DNA of 64,000 nt, from positions 868,001 through 932,000 of the forward strand of contig NZ_CP083451.1 of assembly GCF_020080045.1 (NCBI RefSeq), in the 5' to 3' direction. The notes under the pieces are model-generated. The model had not been told where the DNA came from and made no database searches. It worked only from the letters and a program-made list of their open reading frames with translations. The stretch is from Comamonas odontotermitis. GTDB taxonomy: Bacteria; Pseudomonadota; Gammaproteobacteria; Burkholderiales; Burkholderiaceae_C. This document shows, piece after piece, positions 54,646-63,983 of the stretch. The position numbers and the translations under genes were made by a program. Numbering within the stretch: the first letter of the stretch is position 1; each line of letters begins with the position of its first letter.

Positions 54646-55008
54646 TTACAGCGTGCCTTTGTAATAGGCGGCACGGTCCATGTCGACAATGTCCACGCTC
54701 AATTGCACCAGCATGCCCTCAGGGTGGGGCGTGAGCTTGCGCAGCACGGCGGCAATGCGCTCGGACAGGTCGCGCTTCACTTCGGGCGTGCGACCTGCCA
54801 GCAGGCGCAGTTCGGCATGCACAAAACCACGCAGGGCGGTCGGGTCGTTGCCGATGACGAAGTGCTCGGTACGGATGGTGCGGCTTTTCAGATCCTGCTC
54901 GTACTGCACCTGGCCGGTGGCGATGATGGTGGCATTGAGCGCGTCGAGCGCATGCGCCTCGGGAAAGCCTTCCAGATTGCTGCTGTACTCAACGATCAGA
55001 TGGGGCAT
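54646..55008 (-). CDS. 5-carboxymethyl-2-hydroxymuconate isomerase family protein
   Basis: A 120-residue tautomerase-fold protein. Pro2, which becomes the N-terminal catalytic proline once Met is removed, is followed by HLIVEYSSN. The family acts in homoprotocatechuate breakdown, but no such genes are nearby, so the physiological substrate is uncertain. GGAGATACCACC gives the ribosome site. Confidence 0.8.
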   Translation of the reverse strand: MPHLIVEYSSNLEGFPEAHALDALNATIIATGQVQYEQDLKSRTIRTEHFVIGNDPTALRGFVHAELRLLAGRTPEVKRDLSERIAAVLRKLTPHPEGMLVQLSVDIVDMDRAAYYKGTL

Positions 55009-55030
55009 GGTGGTATCTCCGTAATGTACT

Positions 55031-55083
55031 TAAAAAGTATAGCGGTCAGCGCTTTTGTAATGGGCGCTACAGGGTGTTTTTAT
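55031..55083 (+). repeat. Dispersed palindromic repeat, copy J
   Basis: TAAAAAGTATAGCGGTCAGC, then GCTTTTGTAATGGGCGCTAC and AGGGTGTTTTTATAC. It lies between scpA and the isomerase gene. Confidence 0.65.
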
Positions 55084-55100
55084 ACAAAAACGCGCATGGC

Positions 55101-55961
55101 TCACACAGGCGTGTACGACAGGCGCACATAGATGGGCGCAAAGGCCTCCGCTTGCGTGATCTCGATCAATGTCTCTTTGGCCAGCTCCAGCAGCGCGATG
55201 AAGGTCACCACCAGCACGGTACTGCCCTTTTCGGGTTCGAAGATGTCTTCAAATTCGACAAAGCGGCGGCCTTGCAGGCGTTTGAGAATGGCGCTCATGT
55301 ATTCGCGCACCGACAGCTCTTCGCGTGTGATCTTGTGGCTTTGCACCAGCTTGGCGCGCTTGAGGATGTCGCGCCACGCCGCCTGCAGTTCGTCGATCTG
55401 TACATCGGGAAAGCGCGGCTGCAGGGCCTGCTCAATGAACACCTGCGCCTTGATGAAATCGCGCCCGTACTGCGGGGCAGCGCCCAGGCCCTGGGCGGCC
55501 AGTTTCATCTGCTCGTATTCCAGCAGGCGCCGCACCAGCTCGGCACGGGGGTCTTCCGCTTCGTCGCTGCCTTCCTGCTTCTTGGGCGGCAGCAACATGC
55601 GCGATTTGATCTCAATCAACATCGCGGCCATCAACAGGTATTCGGCTGCCAGCTCCAGGTTGCGGCTGCGGATTTCGTCCACATAGCTCAGGTACTGGCG
55701 CGTGACACCCACCATCGGAATGTCAAGAATGTTGAAATTCTGCTTGCGAATCAGGTACAGCAGCAGGTCGAGCGGGCCTTCAAAGGCCTCCAGAAAGACC
55801 TCCAGCGCGTCGGGCGGAATGTACAGATCGGTGGGCAGCGCAAACAACGGCTCACCGTACAGGCGTGCCAGGGCAACCTGATCCACCACCTCGGGCATGG
55901 CACTGGCAGAGGCCGCGGCGGTGGCCGAATCAGCAGTGTCCAGATCGCCGGAAGTTGACAT
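55101..55961 (-). CDS. scpA: Segregation and condensation protein A (ScpA)
   Basis: A 286-residue kleisin. After an Ala/Ser N-terminus of about 35 residues it has EAFEGPLDLLLYLIRKQNFNI (about 57-78, the SMC-contact helix), LLMAAMLIEIKSRMLLP and a C-terminal winged helix (VVTFIALLELAKE). It bridges SMC heads in chromosome organisation. ScpB is not in the window. A DUF3460 gene lies upstream, the usual betaproteobacterial neighbour. Confidence 0.95.
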   Translation of the reverse strand: MSTSGDLDTADSATAAASASAMPEVVDQVALARLYGEPLFALPTDLYIPPDALEVFLEAFEGPLDLLLYLIRKQNFNILDIPMVGVTRQYLSYVDEIRSRNLELAAEYLLMAAMLIEIKSRMLLPPKKQEGSDEAEDPRAELVRRLLEYEQMKLAAQGLGAAPQYGRDFIKAQVFIEQALQPRFPDVQIDELQAAWRDILKRAKLVQSHKITREELSVREYMSAILKRLQGRRFVEFEDIFEPEKGSTVLVVTFIALLELAKETLIEITQAEAFAPIYVRLSYTPV

Positions 55962-55970
55962 GCGAGATGT

Positions 55971-56033
55971 TGTTTGCTATCGAAACGGGAGCTGATTGCA
56001 GTTGCCAGTCTTGCGCTGGCTGCTGTCTGGCAT
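55971..56033 (+). repeat. Dispersed palindromic repeat, copy K, upstream of scpA
   Basis: TTGTTTGCTATCGAAACGGG, then AGCTGATTGCAGTTGCCAGT and CTTGCGCTGGCTGC. It has the same lead-in (GATGTTGTTTGCTAT) as copy I near lysA. Confidence 0.65.
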
Positions 56034-56062
56034 GCAATGCTGCAGCCGACAGCCTGCGCTGA

Positions 56063-56269
56063 TCAGTCGTGATTGGTCTGGTAGACGTAGGGCTTCTGGG
56101 CCACGCGGCTGGCCTTGAAATCGGCCTGCTCTTCGCGGTCGAGGTCCTTGTCCCACAACAGCGAACGGCCTTCGCGTTGGCCGGCTTCCAGGTAAGGCTT
56201 TTGCTCTTTGAGCGTGTTGATGAACTGGGTGACTTCGGATTGGTAGTCGGGGCGGCGGAAGAATGACAT
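56063..56269 (-). CDS. DUF3460-family small protein
   Basis: A 68-residue protein beginning MSFFRRPDYQSEVTQFINTL with LLWDKDLDREEQADFKASRV later; this pattern is typical of DUF3460, found near scpA in betaproteobacteria. No membrane segment or signal. Function unknown. It is divergent from the BamE-like gene, 43 bases away. Confidence 0.85.
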   Translation of the reverse strand: MSFFRRPDYQSEVTQFINTLKEQKPYLEAGQREGRSLLWDKDLDREEQADFKASRVAQKPYVYQTNHD

Positions 56270-56312
56270 GGCTTATATTTACCTCTTTCCCTCGATTCTA
56301 CCGAACCTGACC

Positions 56313-56807
56313 ATGTCCCTCGTCACCAAGCTTGCAATGGCCGCTGCTGCGGTGGCCGCTACCGTGTTTTTGGTGGGCTGTGACCAACAGCGCATCAAGG
56401 AACTGGAGGAGTTCGTCTCGACCGAACAGGATGTGCGCGAAAAATTCGGGCCGCCCAACCAGATCTGGGACGAAGCCGACGGCTCGCACACGCTCGAGTA
56501 CACCCGCCAGCCCATGGGCGCGCAGAACTACATGATCACCATCGGCAAGGATGGCAAGATGACTGCGCTGCGCCAGGTGCTGGCGCCGGACTATTTTGCC
56601 AAAGTGCGCCCCGGCATGGACCAGCAGGAAATCCGTCGCCTGCTGGGCCAGCCCGCCAAGCGCGCCAGCTATCCGCTCAAGAACGAGGCCGAGTGGGACT
56701 GGAACTGGATCGATCCGCCCAATACCAAGATGCTGTTCACCGTGGTGTTTGATGCGCAGGGCAGGGTAGTGCGCAGCGGCAGCACGGTGGTGCTGCAGGA
56801 TCGTTGA
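56313..56807 (+). CDS. BamE/SmpA-like outer-membrane lipoprotein
   Basis: A 164-residue lipoprotein (lipobox VFLVGCD, Cys about 22) with a BamE-type domain at about 90-160: VRPGMDQQEIRRLLGQPAKR and a WDWNW-containing strand. An earlier copy of the same pattern (VREKFGPPNQIWDEADG) lies near residue 40, so there may be two small BamE-like modules. BamE helps the Bam complex insert beta-barrel proteins. Start at 56313. Confidence 0.82.
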   Translation: MSLVTKLAMAAAAVAATVFLVGCDQQRIKELEEFVSTEQDVREKFGPPNQIWDEADGSHTLEYTRQPMGAQNYMITIGKDGKMTALRQVLAPDYFAKVRPGMDQQEIRRLLGQPAKRASYPLKNEAEWDWNWIDPPNTKMLFTVVFDAQGRVVRSGSTVVLQDR

Positions 56808-56871
56808 GTTTTCGCTCCCCACTGGGACAGACCAGGTGGGGATAACCTGACGCCTTTGCCAGTGCGCTGCT

Positions 56872-58542
56872 TCAGGTCGCCGCGGCAGCGGCCGTGGCGC
56901 TTGCCACATCGGGTTGCAGATCGGCCTGCAACCGCTCGTACAGGCCGGTGCGCCGGGCGATATCGAGCGGTTGGCCGACCAGGCCCGAGACGATGAGCCG
57001 TACCTGCCGCGTCTCGCAGGTCTTGCTGAGCGCCTCCAGCGCCTCGGCGCCGGTCGAGTCCACGTAGATCACGTTCTTCAGGTCCAACACCAATGCTCGC
57101 GTGGGCAGCTGGTCTTCGAGCGACTCGATCAGCTTGGTGGCGCCAAAGAAAATGGCGCCATGGAGCCGCCAGACCTGAACCTGTTCATCGAGCCCCGCCA
57201 GCAAAGGCTGCTCGGCAGCCGTCAGACGCTCGGCACGCGAGAGGCTGGAGATACGGTAGACGAAGGTGATGCAGGCCGCGAAGATGCCGAACTCCACGGC
57301 AACCGTCAGGTCGAACACCACGGTCAGCAGGAAGACCGACACCAGCGTGATGCGATAAGGCAGGCGATAGGTCTTGAGCCGCGCGAACTCGCGCCATTCG
57401 CCCATGTTCCAGGCCACGAACATCAGGATGGCGGCCAGCGTGGCCAACGGAATGGATGCGGCCAGCGGTGCTGCCACCAGGATTACCAACAGCAGAACCA
57501 GCGCATGCACCATGCCGGAGACGGGGCTGGTGGCGCCGCTTTTCACATTGGTCACCGTTCGCGCAATGGTGCCGGTGGCGGGCATGCCGCCGAAGAAGGG
57601 CGTGATGAAATTGGCAATGCCCTGGGCCATCAACTCCTGGTTGGGGTCGTGTCGGTCGCCGATCATGCCGTCGGCCACACGGGCGCACAGCAGCGACTCG
57701 ATGGCACCCAGCAGGGCCAGCGTGATGGTGGGCATCAGCAGAAAGCGTGCCGATTCCCAGCTGAAGGCAGGCAGGGTGAATGCGGGCAGCGCCGCCGGTA
57801 TGCCGCCAAAACGGCTGCCGATGGTTTCCACCGGCAATCCAAAGCCAGCCACCACGCCCGTGGCGAGCACCAACGCAACAATGGAGCCGGGCACCCGGGC
57901 AAGCCGTGCGGCCCATCGCTGCACCACAGCATTCCTGCCTGCCGCCGCTGGCAGCCAACGCTGCCAGCCCACGACCACGGCGAGCGACACCACGGCCACA
58001 CTGGTCGCCCACGGGTTGATGGTGGACAGATGGTTGCCCAGCGCTCCCAGGATGCCGAAGAAATCTCCTGGCATCTTGGGAATGGAAAGACCGAGGAAAT
58101 CCTTGACCTGCGACAGTGCAATCAGCACCGCAATGCCGTTGGTGAAGCCGATGATGACGGCCACCGGGATGAAACGCACCAGGGTTCCCAGCCGCAGCAA
58201 CCCCATCACGAACAGCAGCACGCCAGACAGTGCGGTGGCAATGATCAGATTGGCCACACCGTACTGTTGCACGATGCCATAGACGATGACGATGAAGGCG
58301 CCCGCGGGCCCGCCGATCTGCACCCGGCTGCCGCCAAGCAGCGCAATCAGGAAGCCCGCAATGATGGCGGTAAAGAGGCCCGCTTCGGGTTTGAGGCCCG
58401 AGGCGATGGCAAAGGCCATGGCCAGTGGCAGGGCCACTACGGCGACGGTGAGACCGGCGCCCAGGTCCTGCAGGAAACGGGCGCGGTCATAGCCGCGCAA
58501 TGCCGCATGGAGGCGCGGCCTGAATGAAAAGGGAACGTGCAA
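56872..58542 (-). CDS. SulP-family anion transporter with STAS domain
   Basis: A 556-residue inner-membrane transporter. Residues 20-430 hold about 12 to 14 hydrophobic helices with PLAMAFAIASGLKPEAGLFT and the GGMPATGTIARTVTNVKSGA core, and about 445-545 is a STAS domain (VIYVDSTGAEAL). SulP proteins carry sulfate, bicarbonate or other anions. I propose a TTG start at 58542, since CCGGAG sits 6 bases upstream and no ATG opens the frame nearby; the codons upstream to 58761 are not hydrophobic or conserved. Confidence 0.88.
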   Translation of the reverse strand: MHVPFSFRPRLHAALRGYDRARFLQDLGAGLTVAVVALPLAMAFAIASGLKPEAGLFTAIIAGFLIALLGGSRVQIGGPAGAFIVIVYGIVQQYGVANLIIATALSGVLLFVMGLLRLGTLVRFIPVAVIIGFTNGIAVLIALSQVKDFLGLSIPKMPGDFFGILGALGNHLSTINPWATSVAVVSLAVVVGWQRWLPAAAGRNAVVQRWAARLARVPGSIVALVLATGVVAGFGLPVETIGSRFGGIPAALPAFTLPAFSWESARFLLMPTITLALLGAIESLLCARVADGMIGDRHDPNQELMAQGIANFITPFFGGMPATGTIARTVTNVKSGATSPVSGMVHALVLLLVILVAAPLAASIPLATLAAILMFVAWNMGEWREFARLKTYRLPYRITLVSVFLLTVVFDLTVAVEFGIFAACITFVYRISSLSRAERLTAAEQPLLAGLDEQVQVWRLHGAIFFGATKLIESLEDQLPTRALVLDLKNVIYVDSTGAEALEALSKTCETRQVRLIVSGLVGQPLDIARRTGLYERLQADLQPDVASATAAAAAT

Positions 58543-58790
58543 TCTGAACTCCGGAGAAGTGGAACTGAAACGCAGGGGTTCAGAACTTCGCCGGAGGGCC
58601 GCAATGGTGCAGCCGGGTGATGAAACGCCTGCGGCGCGACAGCGGCAGGATCGGTGCGTGAGACATGGCTGAATCAGTGTACACCGCTGGACGGATCGAA
58701 GCATTTCGCAGATCGATAGCCGAAATTCGCGTTTGTGCGGAGGCCCTGGCCTTCGTAGCATGACGGCTTTCGTAGGAGGATCTGCCTTTC

Positions 58791-59765
58791 ATGCTGCAAC
58801 GCCGCCATTTGCTGACGGGCGCCCTGGCCGCGCTGCCCGCCCTGCGCATCGTGCACGCTGCCGAGACCGGGTGGCCGCGCAAGCCGATCCGGCTGGTCGT
58901 GACATTTCCGCCCGGCGGCGCCAGCGACATCGCCGCGCGTCTGCTGGCGCCTCTGTTGTCGGCCCAGCTCGGCCAGCCGGTGGTCATCGACAACCGGCCC
59001 GGTGCGGGCTCCACGCTCGGCGCACAGGCCGTGGCGCGCAGTGCGCCTGATGGCTATACGCTGCTGTTGTCCAATTCGGCGGCGCTGTCGATTTCGCCAC
59101 ACCTGCTGGCGCGGTCCCCTTACGATGCCGCGCGCAGCTTCACGCATCTGGGCTACATCGGCTCGGTGCCCACGGCATTGGTGGTTCGGCAGGAGCTACC
59201 GGTGCACAGCTTTGCCGAGTTGGTGCAATGGTTGCGCAGCCAGCCGCAGGCCGTGCCCTATGGCAGTGGCGGGGCGGCATCGGTGGGGCATCTGGTGGGG
59301 GCGGAGCTCGCACGCTTGCAGGGTTTGCAATTGGCGCATGTGCCCTACCGGGGCGCAGGGCCCATGCGCTCGGACCTGCTGGCGGGCCACATTCCGTTGG
59401 CCATTGATGCATTGCCGCAGAACCTGCCGCTCGCCCGCGAGGGTCGCGTGCGGCTGCTGGCGGTAACGACGGTGCAGCGCGTGCCGCAGGCAAGCGAAGT
59501 GCCCACGGTGGCTGAGTTGGGCTTGCCGCAGTTGGTGGCCGACAACTATGTGGGGCTGTCGGCACCGGCAGGCCTGTCCGAGCCGGTGGCGCAGCGCCTG
59601 GGGGCAGCGCTGCAGCGGGCGCTGGCCGATACCGCCGTGCGCCAGAGCCTCGCCGCTCAGGGTTTTGTACAACCGCCGCTGGACGCACAGGCGTTTGCCC
59701 GCCTTGTGCAGGATCAATCACAGGCCTGGGGCAGTGTGGCCCGGGCGACGGGAGCGACGTTATGA
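58791..59765 (+). CDS. Bug/TctC-family periplasmic substrate-binding protein
   Basis: A 324-residue Bug receptor with signal peptide 1-23 (ends VHA). The mature start is AETGWPRKPIRLVVTFPPGG, with DNRPGAGSTLGA (about 67-78) and HVPYRGAGPMRSDLLAGH. No permease gene is near. It overlaps the next gene by 4 bases (ATGA), which is unusual because that gene encodes a BMP-type protein. Confidence 0.9.
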   Translation: MLQRRHLLTGALAALPALRIVHAAETGWPRKPIRLVVTFPPGGASDIAARLLAPLLSAQLGQPVVIDNRPGAGSTLGAQAVARSAPDGYTLLLSNSAALSISPHLLARSPYDAARSFTHLGYIGSVPTALVVRQELPVHSFAELVQWLRSQPQAVPYGSGGAASVGHLVGAELARLQGLQLAHVPYRGAGPMRSDLLAGHIPLAIDALPQNLPLAREGRVRLLAVTTVQRVPQASEVPTVAELGLPQLVADNYVGLSAPAGLSEPVAQRLGAALQRALADTAVRQSLAAQGFVQPPLDAQAFARLVQDQSQAWGSVARATGATL

Positions 59766-60763
59766 ACTTTCTGGCTCGCCGCCCCCGCGTGGCCGTTGCC
59801 TTGTTCGGCCCGCAGGGGCAAGGCAGTTTCAACGAAGCCGGTTTGCAAGGTGTGCAGCGCGCCCTGGCTGCCGGCCACGATGTCACGCCTTTCTGGATTG
59901 CGCCGCGCGACGAAGCTGCGCGTACGGCGGCGGTGGAGCAGCTGTGCGAGCAAGGGTTCGATCTGATCGTGGCCCATGGCGGACAGGGTGATGCGCCGGT
60001 GTCACACACGCTGCAACGCTGGCCAAGCCAGCGTTTTGCCATCACCCAGGGCAGCCTGCAGGCGCCGCAGGTGGCGCGCTACGAGGTGCAGCAGGAGCAG
60101 TCGGCGTTTCTGGCGGGCGTGCTGGCGGCGCTGTACAGCCGCTCTGGCGTGGCCGCGCATTTCTCGGGCGAGCGCGTGCGCCCCGGCCTCCAGGGCCGTG
60201 CAGCCTATGCACATGGCCTGCGCGTCGTAGGCTGGCAGGGGCGGCTGTTGACGCAGTTCTGCGGCCACCAGCACCAGCCGCAACTGGCCGAGCTGTGTAT
60301 CCACACCATGGCAGATGCGGGTGCTGATGTGCTGTTTGCCATGATTGACGGCGGTCGCAGCGGCGCAACGGCAGCCTGCCGTGCGCGCGGTGTGGCGCAG
60401 ATCGGCAATGTGCTCGATTGGGTGGCGCGCGACCCGCAGGTGTTCGTGGCCTCGGCGGTGGCCGATTCGGGCGAGGCCATTTTTCGTGCGGTGGCCGACT
60501 TTGCGCGCGGCGAGTTGGCGCTGGGCAGGCGTCGGCGTTTTGGTCTGGAAGAGCCCGCCCTGGTGCGCCTGCAACTGCGCGGTGACCTGGCCGCGTCGGT
60601 GCGCGTACAGATCGAGACCTGGAGCCACCGGCTGTGCACCGGAGAGGTAGTGCCGGACAACGAGTACGCCGGAGAGGAATGGCCGGTTCCGCAGGAGGCA
60701 GTTCCTTACGGCAATGCCTCTTCGGGTGAGCGCGAATTGCTCGCGCCGGGGCCGGGCTGGTAA
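59762..60763 (+). CDS. BMP/PnrA-family protein without a signal peptide
   Basis: A 333-residue protein of the basic membrane protein family: GPQGQGSFNEAGLQGV (about 16-31), GFDLIVAHGGQGD, and QSAFLAGVLAALYSRSG (about 115). Family members are usually lipoprotein nucleoside receptors, but the N-terminus here (MNFLARRPRVAVALF) shows neither signal peptide nor lipobox, so the protein may stay in the cytoplasm. Translationally coupled to the Bug gene. Its last 58 bases overlap the convergent lipoprotein gene. Confidence 0.82.
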   Translation: MNFLARRPRVAVALFGPQGQGSFNEAGLQGVQRALAAGHDVTPFWIAPRDEAARTAAVEQLCEQGFDLIVAHGGQGDAPVSHTLQRWPSQRFAITQGSLQAPQVARYEVQQEQSAFLAGVLAALYSRSGVAAHFSGERVRPGLQGRAAYAHGLRVVGWQGRLLTQFCGHQHQPQLAELCIHTMADAGADVLFAMIDGGRSGATAACRARGVAQIGNVLDWVARDPQVFVASAVADSGEAIFRAVADFARGELALGRRRRFGLEEPALVRLQLRGDLAASVRVQIETWSHRLCTGEVVPDNEYAGEEWPVPQEAVPYGNASSGERELLAPGPGW

Positions 60764-61038
60764 GGGTGGTTGGGGTCGCTTTCGCGGTATTTGATGGAGA
60801 TGCCGCTGTTGTCCGGCTTGTCATCGGTCATTGCGCCATAGGCGGCGCCTACGCCCTTGCCAGCCAGCTTGGCCGTGCCGATTGCCACATCCGCTGCCAC
60901 GCCTACTGCAGCGGCTCCCACCGCCACTACCGTACAGCCAGACAATGCCGTGCACAGAAGAAGAGCCCCCAGGCATGTCCGCCGCGCAGCGCCGCAGGCT
61001 CTCCGACAGCTGCTTTCTGCGTTGGGGCGAGGCGGCAT
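60706..61038 (-). CDS. Small glycine/alanine-rich lipoprotein
   Basis: A 110-residue predicted lipoprotein: a long basic n-region, hydrophobic core and lipobox ALSGCT (Cys about 35), then an Ala/Val/Gly stretch VVAVGAAAVGVAADVAIGTA and a polar tail. The same look occurs in small Burkholderiales lipoproteins of unknown role. It starts just left of the metG terminator hairpin. Overlaps the 3-prime end of the BMP gene by 58 bases in antisense. Confidence 0.7.
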   Translation of the reverse strand: MPPRPNAESSCRRACGAARRTCLGALLLCTALSGCTVVAVGAAAVGVAADVAIGTAKLAGKGVGAAYGAMTDDKPDNSGISIKYRESDPNHPYQPGPGASNSRSPEEALP

Positions 61039-61040
61039 TG

Positions 61041-61075
61041 AAAAAGCCTCTGCAGCCGCATGGCGCAGAGGCTTG
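61041..61075 (-). terminator. Terminator of metG
   Basis: Ten-base stem AAGCCTCTGC (61044-61053) / GCAGAGGCTT (61065-61074) with an 11-base loop; on the minus strand it continues into five T. It lies about 25 bases past the metG stop. Confidence 0.85.
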
Positions 61076-61097
61076 GCCGGTGAACGGTGCTGCGTCA

Positions 61098-63245
61098 TCA
61101 ATGGATGCGCATGCCGGGTGTGGCGCCAGGGAATGGCTCTAGCACATAGATGCCGGGGTTGGCCTTTTCATCTGCATGGCTGGCCGCCAGCACCATGCCT
61201 TCGGACAGGCCGAACTTCATCTTGCGCGGCGCGAGGTTGGCAACCATCACCGTCAGCTTGCCGACCAGTTGTTCGGGCTGGTACATGCTGCTGATGCCGC
61301 TGAACACATTGCGCGTCCTGGGCTGGCCGTTTTCGTCCTTTTCGCCCACATCCAGCGTCAGTTGCAGCAGCTTGGTCGAGCCTTCCACTGTCTTGCATTC
61401 CAGAATCCTGGCAATGCGCAGGTCAATCTTGGCAAAGTCGTCGATGCCGATGGTTTCGGCCAGCGGCTCTCCACCGGGGGCGTTGGGGTCGATCACGGCT
61501 TCGGCCTTTTTCTCGGCCTTCTTGGCTTTGGCTGGGGCCTCGGCAACCGGAGCGGCCTGACCGGCTGGTGCCTCAAACAGTGCTTCGAGCTGCTTGGGGT
61601 CGACGCGCTGCATCAGGTGCTTGTACTCGCCAATCTGGTGGCCCTGGCCAAGCGGCTTGGCCACATCGGCAAAGGTCTCGGGTGGCACGATGAGGAAGTT
61701 GGCCACTTCGGCAGCCACGCCGGGCAGGATGGGCTTGAGGTAGATGGTCAGAATGCGGAAGGCCTCGATACAGGTCGTGCACACATCGTGCAGGCGAGCC
61801 TCCATGCCTTCCTTCTTGGCCAGCTCCCAGGGCTTGTTGGCATCGACATAGCTGTTGACCTTGTCGCACAGCAGCATGATTTCACGCGCGGCGCGGGCGG
61901 TATCCCGGGCTTCGTAGGCCGCCACGATGGCGTCTTTTTGTTCCCGCAGAGCCGCGAGCAGGGCCACGCCGTCTTCGCTGACGGTGCCCAGCTTGCCTTC
62001 GAAGCGCTTGGTCAGGAAGCCTGCAGCGCGGCTGGCAATGTTCACGTACTTGCCGATCAGGTCGGAGTTGACGCGCAGCATGAAGTCTTCGGGGTTGAAG
62101 TCGATGTCTTCATTGCGACCATTGAGCTTGGCGCCCAGGTAGTAGCGCAGCCACTCGGGGTTCATCTGCAGGCTCAAATACTTGAGTGGATCGAGGCCGG
62201 TGCCCCGGCTCTTGCTCATCTTCTCGCCGTTGTTGACGGTCATGAATCCGTGCACGCAGATCCTGGTCGGCGTCTTGCGGCCGCTGAACTTGAGCATGGC
62301 GGGCCAGAACAGCGTGTGGAAGGTGATGATGTCCTTGCCAATGAAGTGGTACTGCTCCAGATCAGGGTCAGCCATGTAGGCGTCGTAGTCTTCGCCCCGC
62401 TGGTTCAGAAGGTTCTTGAGCGAGGCGAGGTAGCCCACGGGCGCGTCCAACCACACATAGAAGTACTTGCCGGGTGCATCGGGAATCTCGATGCCGAAGT
62501 AAGGTGCATCGCGGCTGATGTCCCAGTCGTCCAGGCCTTCGCTGGTCGTGCCGTCCGGATTGGTGCGCACGCCGAACCATTCCTTGATCTTGGCGGCCAC
62601 CTCGGGCTGCACATGCTGGCCGTCCTGCGTCCATTCGGTCAGGAACGCAACGGCGCGCGGGTCGGAGAGCTTGAAGAAGAAATGCTCAGAGCTCTTCATT
62701 ACGGGCTTGGCGCCCGAGAGTGCGGAGTAGGGGTTGATCAGGTCGGTGGGCGCATAGACCGAGCTGCAGACCTCGCAGTTGTCGCCGTACTGGTCCTTGG
62801 CATGGCAGCGCGGGCACTCGCCCTTGATGAAGCGGTCGGGCAGGAACATGTTCTTCTCGGGGTCGAAGAACTGCTCGATGGTGCGCGTCTCGATGAACCC
62901 GGCCTTCTTCAGGTCGAGGTAGATCTGCTTGGACAGCTCGTGGTTTTCGGGGCTGTCGGTGTTGCTCCAGTTGTCGAAGGCGATGTGAAAACCGTCGAGA
63001 TACTGCTTGCGGCCGGCGGCGATGTCGGCCACGAACTGCTGGGGCGTCTTGCCCGCCTTTTCAGCGGCAATCATGATGGGAGCGCCATGGGCGTCATCGG
63101 CCCCGACAAAGTTGACCGCATTGCCCTGCATTCGTTGCGCACGCACCCAGGTGTCGGCCTGGATGTACTCCATGATGTGGCCGATGTGGAAGTTGCCGTT
63201 GGCGTACGGCAGGGCGGTGGTGACGAAGAGCTTTCGTTGAGACAT
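61098..63245 (-). CDS. metG: Methionyl-tRNA synthetase MetG with C-terminal tRNA-binding domain
   Basis: A 715-residue class I synthetase. HIGH box [14 protein letters not shown] (about 20), KMSKS ([17 protein letters not shown], near 338), and a four-cysteine zinc knuckle [17 protein letters not shown] (about 145-161). Residues 565-600 are a Lys/Ala/Pro linker and 605-715 a C-terminal EMAP/Trbp111-like tRNA-binding domain (IDLRIARIL). Start at 63245; the frame before it is not part of the protein. Confidence 0.97.
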   Translation of the reverse strand: MSQRKLFVTTALPYANGNFHIGHIMEYIQADTWVRAQRMQGNAVNFVGADDAHGAPIMIAAEKAGKTPQQFVADIAAGRKQYLDGFHIAFDNWSNTDSPENHELSKQIYLDLKKAGFIETRTIEQFFDPEKNMFLPDRFIKGECPRCHAKDQYGDNCEVCSSVYAPTDLINPYSALSGAKPVMKSSEHFFFKLSDPRAVAFLTEWTQDGQHVQPEVAAKIKEWFGVRTNPDGTTSEGLDDWDISRDAPYFGIEIPDAPGKYFYVWLDAPVGYLASLKNLLNQRGEDYDAYMADPDLEQYHFIGKDIITFHTLFWPAMLKFSGRKTPTRICVHGFMTVNNGEKMSKSRGTGLDPLKYLSLQMNPEWLRYYLGAKLNGRNEDIDFNPEDFMLRVNSDLIGKYVNIASRAAGFLTKRFEGKLGTVSEDGVALLAALREQKDAIVAAYEARDTARAAREIMLLCDKVNSYVDANKPWELAKKEGMEARLHDVCTTCIEAFRILTIYLKPILPGVAAEVANFLIVPPETFADVAKPLGQGHQIGEYKHLMQRVDPKQLEALFEAPAGQAAPVAEAPAKAKKAEKKAEAVIDPNAPGGEPLAETIGIDDFAKIDLRIARILECKTVEGSTKLLQLTLDVGEKDENGQPRTRNVFSGISSMYQPEQLVGKLTVMVANLAPRKMKFGLSEGMVLAASHADEKANPGIYVLEPFPGATPGMRIH

Positions 63246-63413
63246 AGGGTTGCGGAACTTTCTGATCACTGAGAGGCACGCGGCGAAGGCCGGGCACCGG
63301 TTCTGGCCATGTGAACGGCGAACAAGCGCCGCCTGCGCCCGACGGCGCACCAGAACCGAGGGATTTTAGGCGTTTGTGGTGCCGGGGGGGATTCCTGCGG
63401 TTAAGAAAGGCGA

Positions 63414-63983
63414 CTAGCCCTGCAAAACCGCAGCCAGCTGTGCCTGGGCACGGGCGCCCAACCAGTCGATTTCACCCACGTGCCAGAGGCGGATCTGGCC
63501 TTGGGCATCGAGCACGAAGCTGGTCGGCAGGGCAATGCCGCCCCAGGCGGGCAACTGCGTCTGGCTGCGGTCGAGCAGCACATCGCCATGAAAAGGCACG
63601 GTTTGTAGAAACTGCAGCACGCGCGCAGGCATTTCGCCGTGGTTGACGGCCAGCACGCGCAGCCCTTGGGGGCGGTACTTTTCCAGCAAACGGTTGAACT
63701 GCGCCATCTCCAGGCGGCAGGGCGCGCAGTAGCTGGCCCAGAAGTTCAGGATGAGCGGCGCTCCTGCATAGCTGGCCAGGCTGCGCAACTGGCCGTCCAG
63801 GGCCAGCGCCTTCAGCTCCGGCCTGGCCTTGCCAGGGGGCCAGGGGGTCAATTGGCCTACTGCACGCGGGTCCAGATCCTGCGCCGCCTGCACCTGGCGG
63901 CCCACCAGTGTGGCCGAGAGCCAGGCAGCAGCGCCGCCCAGTTGCTGCAGGCAGCGGCGGCGGTGCAGCAGGGCGGGAGCCAT
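63414..63983 (-). CDS. TlpA-family thioredoxin-like protein
   Basis: A 189-residue protein. An N-terminal signal or anchor (1-33) precedes a thioredoxin domain with active site WASYCAPCRLEM (Cys about 84 and 87) and the cis-proline in ALPTSF. TlpA/ResA-type proteins act on periplasmic disulfides, for example in cytochrome c biogenesis. No partner is visible in the window. Confidence 0.9.
   Translation of the reverse strand: MAPALLHRRRCLQQLGGAAAWLSATLVGRQVQAAQDLDPRAVGQLTPWPPGKARPELKALALDGQLRSLASYAGAPLILNFWASYCAPCRLEMAQFNRLLEKYRPQGLRVLAVNHGEMPARVLQFLQTVPFHGDVLLDRSQTQLPAWGGIALPTSFVLDAQGQIRLWHVGEIDWLGARAQAQLAAVLQG

Noticed and set aside
56914..58527. Plus-strand frame of 537 codons opposite the SulP gene
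   Set aside because: Gln/His/Arg-rich, low complexity, no motif; it is a shadow of the transporter.
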